64,000 nucleotides of DNA. It comes from Mesorhizobium sp. ES1-1 (GTDB lineage: Bacteria > Pseudomonadota > Alphaproteobacteria > Rhizobiales > Rhizobiaceae). Location: the NCBI RefSeq assembly GCF_020164785.1, contig NZ_JAIUGX010000006.1, forward strand, positions 62,001-126,000, written 5' to 3'. This document shows, one piece after another, positions 1-7,142 of this stretch; within the stretch, counting starts at the first letter, position 1; each line of letters opens with the position of its first letter. Made by a program: the position numbers and the translations under genes. The notes beneath the pieces are model-generated. The model saw only the letters and a list, made by a program, of their open reading frames with translations, was not told the DNA's origin and did no database searches.

Positions 1-2
1 GC

Positions 3-1304
3 GTTGCACCCTTCGATCCGATCATGCACGAGACCCGGATCGTGGTGGGCAAGGAACCCGTTTCGCAGGCATCCATCCAGTCGGATTTTCGCGGCCTGCC
101 CTACCTCCTGTTCAACGGAACGATGGCGAGCCCGCCCCGGCATCCGTTCTGGCTGCATCTTCTGTCGATGATGCGGGGCCTGGCTCATGCCAAGAACGTT
201 CTGGATGCCACGGGACCATGCCTGCTGACCTCAGCCCAGCGTGGTTTCGCGGATCAGGACGCCTTCGCCATTCAGCCTTCGGGCCTCTTTACGCCTGTAC
301 TGTCGGGCGGTTCGAAGCCTGAAGCCGATGCAGATACGGCGCCCCTTTCGATCCACCACTGGGCGGGCACATGGTGGAAGCCGGAGCCGCCGCCGAACTG
401 GAGCAGCAAGCTTCGCAGCCAAGCGCACCGGCTATGGTATCACCTGACGCGCCGTCCGCATCTGGATGAAACGGCGGCGAAAGCAAGCGTCAGCACTGCC
501 GCGCTCGCGGCGCCGCTGCCCGCAGGCCGCAACATCGCTGTTCTGGTGCCGCTTCGCGATGCCGCCGACCTTATCCAACCGTTTCTGGAAACGCTCGGCG
601 GTCTCGACTACCCCAAAGACAGAATCAAGCTGGTGTTCTGCGAAGGCGACAGCGTGGATGGAAGCTGGGACCGGTTGAAGGCTGCTACGGCAGGCTTGGC
701 CGGCGAATATCGCGACATTGTCGTGCTGCAAAGCCATGTTGGCACCACCTTGGACAGGGTAAGGCGCGCCAGGCCACGCATGCAGCGCGTGAGGCGGGGC
801 GCCATTGCCAAGGTCCGCAACTATCTGATCGATCACGGGCTGGATGATGAGGACGATTGGGCGTTGTGGATCGACATCGATGTCTGGCGCTTTCCCGCCG
901 ATGTCGTAAATCGGCTGCTTGCCACGGGACAGCGCATCGTAGTGCCTAATTGCGTGAAGGTTGCCGGCGGCCGCAGCTTCGATCTCAACAGCTTCGTCAT
1001 CACACGCCATGAGAAGGACTACCGCTACTATCGCGACATACGCGGCGGCTTGCACCAGCCGCCAGTGCAGACGCAGAGCCGCTATCACCTCAGCGATCTC
1101 AGGCATCTCGACCTCGTCGGCCTGGATGCGGTCGGCGGCACCATGCTTCTGGTCGATGCCGGCCTGCATCGCGGCGGCCTGCGCTTCCCGGAAATTCCTT
1201 ATAGGGACCTGATCGAAACCGAGGCCTTCGGCCTTCTCGCAAACGATCTCGGCATCAGGCCGGTCGGCCTGCCGAAACTCGAAATACTCCATGTGCCGTG
1301 GTGA
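3..1304 (+). CDS. GT32-tail / Anp1-like glycosyltransferase fusion, 5' truncated by window edge
   Basis: The frame is open to the first bases of the window, so the true start lies upstream; the first visible ATG is at 24. About the first 110 visible residues (PFWLHLLSMM, then ATGPCLLT) look like the C-terminal part of a GT32/Och1-type sugar transferase. From about residue 170 a second nucleotide-diphospho-sugar transferase fold begins (NIAVLVPLRD) and carries the metal-binding motif WALWIDIDVW, as in the Anp1/mannan-polymerase family. By family it would add sugars to a surface polysaccharide or glycoprotein. The donor and acceptor cannot be told. It converges with the neighbouring glycosyltransferase genes on the minus strand, which suggests a glycan locus continuing to the left. 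Confidence 0.75.
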   Translation, partial: VAPFDPIMHETRIVVGKEPVSQASIQSDFRGLPYLLFNGTMASPPRHPFWLHLLSMMRGLAHAKNVLDATGPCLLTSAQRGFADQDAFAIQPSGLFTPVLSGGSKPEADADTAPLSIHHWAGTWWKPEPPPNWSSKLRSQAHRLWYHLTRRPHLDETAAKASVSTAALAAPLPAGRNIAVLVPLRDAADLIQPFLETLGGLDYPKDRIKLVFCEGDSVDGSWDRLKAATAGLAGEYRDIVVLQSHVGTTLDRVRRARPRMQRVRRGAIAKVRNYLIDHGLDDEDDWALWIDIDVWRFPADVVNRLLATGQRIVVPNCVKVAGGRSFDLNSFVITRHEKDYRYYRDIRGGLHQPPVQTQSRYHLSDLRHLDLVGLDAVGGTMLLVDAGLHRGGLRFPEIPYRDLIETEAFGLLANDLGIRPVGLPKLEILHVPW

Positions 1305-1332
1305 TGGAGCCGTGATGAGGCGCCGGGCCGGT

Positions 1333-2115
1333 TCACCTTGCCCGAGGGCGGAGACGATTGGTCAGACGGCGCAGCAGTGATTTTTCGCGCCGCTCCCGCA
1401 GCCAGTATGCGGTTGGCAGGAAGGCTTGCTGACAGGTCAGGAGATGGTCGTGTGCAAAGACGAGCGCCGCCGACTGAGCCGGTGAGTCCGGGACAAATCC
1501 GCTGCCGTGGTCGAGCCCGCCATATGGGTGATAGTTCTCGCCGTGAATGCCCAGATGCTGGACGCGGCTACGTCTCATGGCGGCCAGTGGCACTTTCAAG
1601 CCATTGAAGTGCTCGCAGTAACGGTCGTCTATGTGAGGCTGTCCACCCACGCCCTCGAGCGCCAGGCTCGCAAGAGAACGTCGCCAAAGCGTCCCGGCGT
1701 TGCCGATCCTGGCCTTGCGAACGAGATCGGCCCCCGCCGCGTCGCCAGCGTGCAGGATCGAATTGTAGAGGGTCAGCAACCCGTCGAAACCTGCCAGTTG
1801 CTCAAGCCCGGCGCCAATGGCGTCGCGGTTGATGATCATGTCGCTGTCGAGGAAAAGCAGATACTCATGACGCGATGCCAGGAATGATCGCCACACTTCC
1901 GTGATCATCCCCGAGGCGCCCTGTCTCACCGGCGTGCGCTCGAGCCTGGCCCAAAGCCCTGCCTCGCTGATCAGCCTCGCCGTGTCGAGGGTCGGGCTTG
2001 CGTCGTCATAGACCACAATCTCCGAACCCTCGGGCAGGATCAATTCGGCGGCCGTGGCAAAGCAATGGCGGACCAACTCCGCGCGCTCGTGGACCGTGAT
2101 GGCGATTAGAACCAT
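1333..2115 (-). CDS. Glycosyltransferase family 2 (GT-A fold)
   Basis: A 260-residue protein beginning MVLIAITVHERAELVRHC. The N-terminal half has the GT-A layout: a nucleotide-binding beta strand, then VVYDDASPT near residue 35-45, then the DxD-type motif in LFLDSDMI near residue 90. That matches GT2 enzymes, which transfer a sugar from a nucleotide donor in the cytoplasm. There is no membrane segment, so it is a soluble transferase rather than a polymerising synthase. It lies 50 bp downstream of the exostosin-like gene on the same strand, so the two are probably co-transcribed. Sugar specificity is unknown. Confidence 0.8.
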   Translation of the reverse strand: MVLIAITVHERAELVRHCFATAAELILPEGSEIVVYDDASPTLDTARLISEAGLWARLERTPVRQGASGMITEVWRSFLASRHEYLLFLDSDMIINRDAIGAGLEQLAGFDGLLTLYNSILHAGDAAGADLVRKARIGNAGTLWRRSLASLALEGVGGQPHIDDRYCEHFNGLKVPLAAMRRSRVQHLGIHGENYHPYGGLDHGSGFVPDSPAQSAALVFAHDHLLTCQQAFLPTAYWLRERREKSLLRRLTNRLRPRAR

Positions 2116-2164
2116 CGGGCACCGCTAGCACGGCGCGACGACAATCGATATGCCGTTGCGCGTC

Positions 2165-3139
2165 TCAGCGCGAAGCCAATTCCTGCCGCATGGCTTTCAG
2201 ATAGGTCTCGGGCCTCAGCCTTTGCCAGAGGTAGCCAGGCTCGGTAAGCGGCTTGAGTTTCTTGACCTCGCGCTCCAGCAGATCGAGGTCCCAAACCTGC
2301 CGCCAGTCATCGACCACAATGACCGGCAGTCCTTCATAGAGCGGGTCCAATGGCGAGGTTTTGGTGATGACGATGCAGCCAAGATAGAGCAACTCCCACA
2401 TCCTGTGGCAATCCATCCCGTTTCCTTCGGTGGACAGGACAAGCGGATACTGTGAATAGAGCTCCCATATCGCTTGCTGCGCCACATGCCGCTCCAGAAA
2501 GTCGACATGGGGGCATCCATGCAGCGCATCGATCAGCTCCCGGCGCTGCCTGGAGCCTCGGCTGACTTTGAAATCGCAGAATATCTTCAGTGATTCGGTC
2601 TTGCGATTCCGCCTACCGCTTAGTGTTTCGAGTTGTTTCACCATGGTGTTGGGCGTTGTGAAGGACCGAAAAGTGTGGAGATCGAGGCCTATAGGGAAAG
2701 GCTTGATCCTGGGGTCAGCGCGATCGCAATTCTGCGTGTACCACGATACCAGGAAAGGATTGGCGAGCAGACGGTCGACGGTCTCCTCCGCTAGATCCGA
2801 CGGCACCGAGGCATCGCCATCGGTGGTCAGCAACGTGAAGGGAGCCCTGATCGTCGGCAGGACAATCCTGGCGAACGTGTCGATATCGCAACGTTGCGAA
2901 TCCCTGGCGAGAGTGCTCAGGCGCACCCATACCAGGCCATGCGCGCCAGTGTAGTGCCGGCGGAAGAACGAATCGCTCTGTGCGGATTCGGTCGGCGCGC
3001 AACGGTACCAGGCCGGCCCGGCGAAATCGCAGAAATGGCCGATGCCTTTCGACCACAGGACGGGGGGAACGCCGAGAAACCGCAGCGACTTCGAATAGAC
3101 GGTTCGTTTGACCGTTGCCCGCCAGCGCGACATGCCCAT
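2165..3139 (-). CDS. Exostosin-like putative glycosyltransferase
   Basis: A 324-residue protein. The C-terminal half (about residues 190-290) contains STEGNGMDCHRMWELLYLGC followed by VITKTSPLDPLYEGLPVIVV. This is the GT-B nucleotide-sugar binding layout seen in exostosin/GT47-like bacterial proteins, where an acidic residue and a Leu/Ile-rich helix contact the donor. The N-terminal half is not recognised. No signal peptide or transmembrane helix is evident. Its position beside a GT2 enzyme and opposite a GT32/Anp1 protein supports a role in building a surface glycan. It could instead be described simply as a conserved hypothetical protein; the family call is from pattern memory. Confidence 0.6.
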   Translation of the reverse strand: MGMSRWRATVKRTVYSKSLRFLGVPPVLWSKGIGHFCDFAGPAWYRCAPTESAQSDSFFRRHYTGAHGLVWVRLSTLARDSQRCDIDTFARIVLPTIRAPFTLLTTDGDASVPSDLAEETVDRLLANPFLVSWYTQNCDRADPRIKPFPIGLDLHTFRSFTTPNTMVKQLETLSGRRNRKTESLKIFCDFKVSRGSRQRRELIDALHGCPHVDFLERHVAQQAIWELYSQYPLVLSTEGNGMDCHRMWELLYLGCIVITKTSPLDPLYEGLPVIVVDDWRQVWDLDLLEREVKKLKPLTEPGYLWQRLRPETYLKAMRQELASR

Positions 3140-3221
3140 CGACCAGCTTTAGCCCGGGCGCCACCGCGGTTGCAATGCCGACGGGCATGTCGAAGCCGAC
3201 GGCATCCGGCTCCTTGTGCTA

Positions 3222-3797
3222 TCAATCGTGGAGTTCGCGTGAAATCGGCGGACCAATCGAAAAGCCTGAAAAGCTGACCTCGAAGCCTTCGCGTTGCGGC
3301 GAACAGCACATCATGCCGACATCGACGGCAGCGGAGATCGGAAAATAGGCGAGCCGCACAGGCTTCCAATGACCGTCGGACGCATCGAGGTACTGGACGC
3401 GGATCGTCTCGGCGTGGCGCGTCAGCCGGATGGTGACGCCATGCGGCCCGGCCGGGATGGTGGCCAGCGACCAGTCCGAGGTATCGTTGGTGACGACGAC
3501 GGAGAGATACATCACGCCGTCGGTGTATTCGATGCCGGCCTTGACCCAGTGTGTCTCACTGAGCCGGACCATAAGTCCGGCCTGGTCGTAGAGTGTCTCG
3601 TAGCGTCCGTCGACCGTGACTTCGGCGGTGAAATCGCCCTCGACCGGCCGATGCAGGAAGTGGCCGTCGTCGCGCCAGAACCCGTAGAAGGTCTCTCGCC
3701 AGAAATCGGTCTTTTTGCCGGTGCGGACCTTAACGACATCGCCTTCGATGGTGTGGTGCGGCGGCGGGTTGAGCCAGGCCAGATCCTTCAACGTCAT
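3222..3797 (-). CDS. DUF1349 (concanavalin A-like fold) protein
   Basis: A 191-residue protein. GKKTDFWRETFYGFWRDDGH near the N-terminus, the middle stretch YDQAGLMVR...WVKAGIEY, and VGMMCCSPQREGFEV near the C-terminus are characteristic of DUF1349, a beta-sandwich family related to concanavalin A-like lectin/glucanase folds. Members are cytosolic and their biochemical role is not established; a carbohydrate-binding role is often assumed from the fold. The gene sits 82 bp upstream of the exostosin-like gene on the same strand and 64 bp downstream of the aldehyde dehydrogenase, so it could be transcribed with either. Confidence 0.75.
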   Translation of the reverse strand: MTLKDLAWLNPPPHHTIEGDVVKVRTGKKTDFWRETFYGFWRDDGHFLHRPVEGDFTAEVTVDGRYETLYDQAGLMVRLSETHWVKAGIEYTDGVMYLSVVVTNDTSDWSLATIPAGPHGVTIRLTRHAETIRVQYLDASDGHWKPVRLAYFPISAAVDVGMMCCSPQREGFEVSFSGFSIGPPISRELHD

Positions 3798-3861
3798 TGC
3801 TTCAGCCAGTCCGGTTCTTGATCCGCATAGGCGGTCGCCGGCCCGATCGGCCGGCGTCCGA

Positions 3862-5301
3862 TCAGCCCGCGAACGTATAGGCCGTCTTCACCGTGGTGTA
3901 GAACTCCGCCGCGTAACGGCCTTGTTCGCGCGGACCGTAGCTCGACCCCTTGCGGCCGCCAAAGGGCACATGGAAATCGACACCCGCGGTCGGCAGGTTG
4001 ACCATCACCATGCCGGCCTCCGAATTGCGCTTGAAGTGGGTGGCGTGCTTGAGGCTTGACGTGCAGATGCCCGACGTCAGGCCGAAGGGGGTATCGTTGG
4101 CGACAGCCAGCGCCTCGTCGTAATCCTTGACGCGGATGACGCTGGCGACAGGGCCGAAAATCTCCTCGCGCGAGCTGCGCATCGCATTGGTGGCCTCGGT
4201 CAGCAACGCGGGGCTAAGGTAGAAGCCCGGTGCCTTGCGGTCGAGCCTTTCACCGCCGAAGGCAAGCGTGGCGCCTTCCCTGACGCCGATGGCGATGTAA
4301 TCCTCGTCCTGCTTCAACTGGGTCGCATCGACGACCGGACCGATCTGGGTCTGAGCATCGAGCGCGTCACCGATCACCAGTTTTTCCATGCGGTCCTTGA
4401 GGGCGTCGACGAAGCGGTCATGGATGGCTTCGGTCACGATCAGCCTCGAGGAGGCGGTGCAGCGCTGGCCGGTCGAGAAGAATGCGCCGTTGATCGCGCA
4501 ATCGACGGCAGTGCCAAGATCGGCGTCGTCAAGCACGACGAGCGGATTCTTGCCGCCCATTTCGAGCTGGAACTTTCGCATGTGCTCGACGCTCGCGGCG
4601 GCGACGCGCTTGCCGGTTCCGACCGAGCCGGTGAAGCTGATGGCGTTGACATCGGGGCTGTCGAGCATCGCTTGGCCGACCACCGAGCCCTTGCCCATGA
4701 CGAGATTGAGCACGCCCTTCGGCAGGCCGGCACGATGCAGGATGTCGACGATGGACCAGGCGCTCTCCGGAACAAGTTCCGCGGGCTTGATGACGATGGT
4801 GTTGCCGTAGGCCAGCGCCGGCGCGATCTTCCAGGCCGGGATGGCAATGGGAAAGTTCCAGGGCGTGATGATGCCGACCACACCGACGGCCTCGCGGGTC
4901 ATCTCGACCCCAACCCCGGGCCGCACGCTGGGCACGACTTCACCAGTCAGTCGCAGCGTCTCGCCCGCGAAGAAATCAAAGATCTGGGCGGCGCGAATGG
5001 TCTCGCCGATGCCCTCGGCCAAGGTCTTGCCTTCCTCGCGGGCCAGATTGCGGCCGATCTCATCCTTGCGCGCCATGATCTCGTCGGAGGTCTTTTTCAG
5101 CACCGCGTGGCGGGCCAGGGGGCCGGAGCGGGACCATGCCGGAAATGCCGCCTTGGCCGCCGCGATCGCCTGCTTTGCCTGTTCGGCTCCCGCCGAGGCG
5201 TATTCGCCGACGATGTCGCTGGTGTCCGACGGATTGATGTTGCGCGAACCGGCGTCGCCGACCCATTCGCCATCAATGAGGTTCTTCCGGAGCAGAGTCA
5301 T
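3862..5301 (-). CDS. NAD(P)+-dependent aldehyde dehydrogenase (2-oxoglutarate semialdehyde dehydrogenase-like)
   Basis: A full-length 479-residue ALDH superfamily enzyme oxidising an aldehyde to the acid. All catalytic elements are visible: TPWNF with Asn149, the cofactor-binding Lys172 in VIKPAE, FTGSVGTGK, the general base Glu247 in LEMGGKNP and the nucleophile Cys281 in TGQRC. Overall sequence and the C-terminal YTTVKTAYTFAG resemble alpha-ketoglutaric semialdehyde dehydrogenases of pentose and hydroxyproline catabolism, but substrate cannot be fixed from sequence. A clear AGGAAAG Shine-Dalgarno precedes the ATG at 5301. It diverges from the sarcosine oxidase operon, so it might handle an aldehyde from a related methylamine or betaine pathway; that is inference. 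Confidence 0.88.
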   Translation of the reverse strand: MTLLRKNLIDGEWVGDAGSRNINPSDTSDIVGEYASAGAEQAKQAIAAAKAAFPAWSRSGPLARHAVLKKTSDEIMARKDEIGRNLAREEGKTLAEGIGETIRAAQIFDFFAGETLRLTGEVVPSVRPGVGVEMTREAVGVVGIITPWNFPIAIPAWKIAPALAYGNTIVIKPAELVPESAWSIVDILHRAGLPKGVLNLVMGKGSVVGQAMLDSPDVNAISFTGSVGTGKRVAAASVEHMRKFQLEMGGKNPLVVLDDADLGTAVDCAINGAFFSTGQRCTASSRLIVTEAIHDRFVDALKDRMEKLVIGDALDAQTQIGPVVDATQLKQDEDYIAIGVREGATLAFGGERLDRKAPGFYLSPALLTEATNAMRSSREEIFGPVASVIRVKDYDEALAVANDTPFGLTSGICTSSLKHATHFKRNSEAGMVMVNLPTAGVDFHVPFGGRKGSSYGPREQGRYAAEFYTTVKTAYTFAG

Positions 5302-5613
5302 GGTCTTGTCTTTCCTACTGGCTGGCCGAGAGGCGGCATCTGTCTGGACCCGTATTTGACAGACAAATGCGCTGCGGGAAAGTATACAGTGCTGCGTTCA
5401 TCCCGACAAAAATCCCAAATAAAACGCCCATCCAGCGCGGATTGCTTCGGCGTGTGAACTTGTCTGTACGGCAGCGCCAGGTTCATCGCGATCTAGTATC
5501 GATATGAGTTGACAAGCCATGTTCCCGGCGTCGAAGAAGGGGGGCTCGCTCATCGCGGTCCCCTCCTGCAACGACCGACCGTCCTTCCGCAAACCAGCCC
5601 TTTCCGGCCCGTC
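5302..5613. other. Divergent promoter region between aldehyde dehydrogenase and soxBDAG
   Basis: This 312-bp stretch separates two divergently read operons and must hold both promoters. Apart from a doubtful 51-codon reading frame on the minus strand, no recognised gene or RNA is seen. No regulator gene lies next to it. Confidence 0.5.
5398..5553 (-). CDS. Possible 51-residue small protein with a strong ribosome binding site
   Basis: The ATG at 5553 follows GCAGGAGGGGACCGCG, an unusually good Shine-Dalgarno at proper spacing. The product (MSEPPFFDAGNMACQLISIL..., ending FYLGFLSG) matches no family I recognise. It lies in the divergent region upstream of soxB and could be a small gene, a leader peptide, or the leftover 5' end of a decayed gene. 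There is no homology support, so it may be chance. Confidence 0.25.
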   Translation of the reverse strand: MSEPPFFDAGNMACQLISILDRDEPGAAVQTSSHAEAIRAGWAFYLGFLSG

Positions 5614-6867
5614 ATGACAAGAACCTATTCAGCTCTGTCGCTCTTCAAGGAGGGTCTTGCCGGTCAGACCGGCTGGCAGCCTGCCTGGCGTTCGCCCGAG
5701 CCAAAACCGTCCTACGACGCCATCGTCATCGGCGGCGGCGGCCATGGGCTGGCGACCGCCTACTATCTGGCCAGGAACCATAACATCTCCAGGGTCGCCG
5801 TGCTGGAAAAGGGCTGGATCGGCGGCGGCAATACCGGCCGCAACACCACTGTGGTGCGTTCCAATTACTATTATCCGGAAAGCGTTGAGCTCTACGGACT
5901 GGCGCATCGACTCTACGAAGGGCTGTCGAAAGACCTCAATTACAATGTGATGCTGTCGCAACGCGGCATGGTCAATGTGTGCCACTCGACTGCCGAGATG
6001 GAAGTCGGCGCGCGCACCGTCAACGCCATGCAGATCAACGGCATCGACGCGGAGCTGTTTTCTCCAGACGACGTGCGCCGCGTGGCGCCGATATACAATT
6101 TCTCGGCCAATGCCCGTTTCCCCGTCTTCGGCGGCGTCTGGCAGGGCAGGGCCGGAACGGCGCGGCATGACGCGGTCGCCTGGGGGTATGCGCGCGCGGC
6201 AAGCCGGCTCGGCGTCGACATCATCCAGAACTGCGAGATCACCGACTTCATGATCGAAGGCGGCCGCTGCCGGGGCGTTCAGACCTCGCGCGGCGCCATC
6301 CGCGCCGAGCGCATCGGCATGGCGGTGGCCGGTCATTCCTCTCATCTGGCGGCCAAGGCGGGCTTCCGGCTGCCGATCAACTCCTATGCGCTGCAGGCTT
6401 GCGTGTCCGAGCCGGTCAAGCCGATCCTCGACACGGTTCTGTCGTCGCCGGCAAACGGCGTCTATGTCAGCCAGTCGGACAAGGGCGAGATCGTCATCGG
6501 CGGCGGGCTGGATCGCATCCCCTCCTACGCGCAACGCGGCAATCTACCGACGCTCGAAGGTGTGATCGCGGGCCTGCTGGAGATGTTCCCGATTTTCGGA
6601 CAGTTGAAGCTGATGCGGCAATGGGCGGGGATCGTCGACGTCGTGCCCGATTCCTCGCCGATCATCGGCGAATCGCCGCTGCCCAATTTGTTCCTGAATT
6701 GCGGTTGGGGCACCGGCGGCTTCAAGGCCATTCCCGCGGGCGGCACGCTGCTGGCGCAGCTGCTCGCCACCGGCAAGCACAACGACATCAGCCGCCCTTT
6801 CGATCTCGACCGCTTCGCCACCGGGCGGCTGATCGACGAAGCGGCCGGCTCCGGCATCGCGCATTAG
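5614..6867 (+). CDS. soxB: Sarcosine oxidase beta subunit
   Basis: The subunit of heterotetrameric sarcosine oxidase that carries the catalytic flavin site and oxidises N-methylglycine to glycine. The product is 417 residues from the ATG at 5614, a typical length; a longer frame to 5509 has no similarity and was discarded. The dinucleotide fold IVIGGGGHGLATAYYLA spans residues 37-53. GRAGTARHDAVAWGY holds His185, equivalent to the histidine that binds FMN covalently in this family. The C-terminus has the usual GWGTGGFKAIPAGG. It is the first gene of soxBDAG. The Shine-Dalgarno is poor, so initiation may be weak or use another upstream feature. Confidence 0.93.
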   Translation: MTRTYSALSLFKEGLAGQTGWQPAWRSPEPKPSYDAIVIGGGGHGLATAYYLARNHNISRVAVLEKGWIGGGNTGRNTTVVRSNYYYPESVELYGLAHRLYEGLSKDLNYNVMLSQRGMVNVCHSTAEMEVGARTVNAMQINGIDAELFSPDDVRRVAPIYNFSANARFPVFGGVWQGRAGTARHDAVAWGYARAASRLGVDIIQNCEITDFMIEGGRCRGVQTSRGAIRAERIGMAVAGHSSHLAAKAGFRLPINSYALQACVSEPVKPILDTVLSSPANGVYVSQSDKGEIVIGGGLDRIPSYAQRGNLPTLEGVIAGLLEMFPIFGQLKLMRQWAGIVDVVPDSSPIIGESPLPNLFLNCGWGTGGFKAIPAGGTLLAQLLATGKHNDISRPFDLDRFATGRLIDEAAGSGIAH

Positions 6868-6875
6868 AGGCAATC

Positions 6876-7142
6876 ATGCAGCTTTTCCCCTGCCCGTTCT
6901 GCGGCCCTCGCGACGAGAGCGAATTCCACTATGGCGGCCATGCCGGCAACGCGCGGCCCGACGGCGCCGGCATGCCGGCTGAGGGCTGGGCCGGCTACCT
7001 CTATCTGCGGCCCAATCCGAAGGGCACGGCACGCGAAATCTGGGTTCACATGAATTGCGGCGAGTTCTTCGTCATGGAACGGGACACCGTCAGCCACACG
7101 GTGCTGTCGGTGACGACACTTGGCGGGGAGCACGCGGCGTGA
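6876..7142 (+). CDS. soxD: Sarcosine oxidase delta subunit
   Basis: An 88-residue zinc-binding subunit of tetrameric sarcosine oxidase. The N-terminal CPFC (Cys6, Cys9) and the later VHMNC (His58, Cys61) give the expected metal ligands. The ATG at 6876 follows a GAGG ribosome binding site 8 bp after the soxB stop. Its TGA stop overlaps the GTG start of soxA, which points to translational coupling and an equal subunit ratio. It has no catalytic role of its own; it stabilises the complex. Confidence 0.93.
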   Translation: MQLFPCPFCGPRDESEFHYGGHAGNARPDGAGMPAEGWAGYLYLRPNPKGTAREIWVHMNCGEFFVMERDTVSHTVLSVTTLGGEHAA

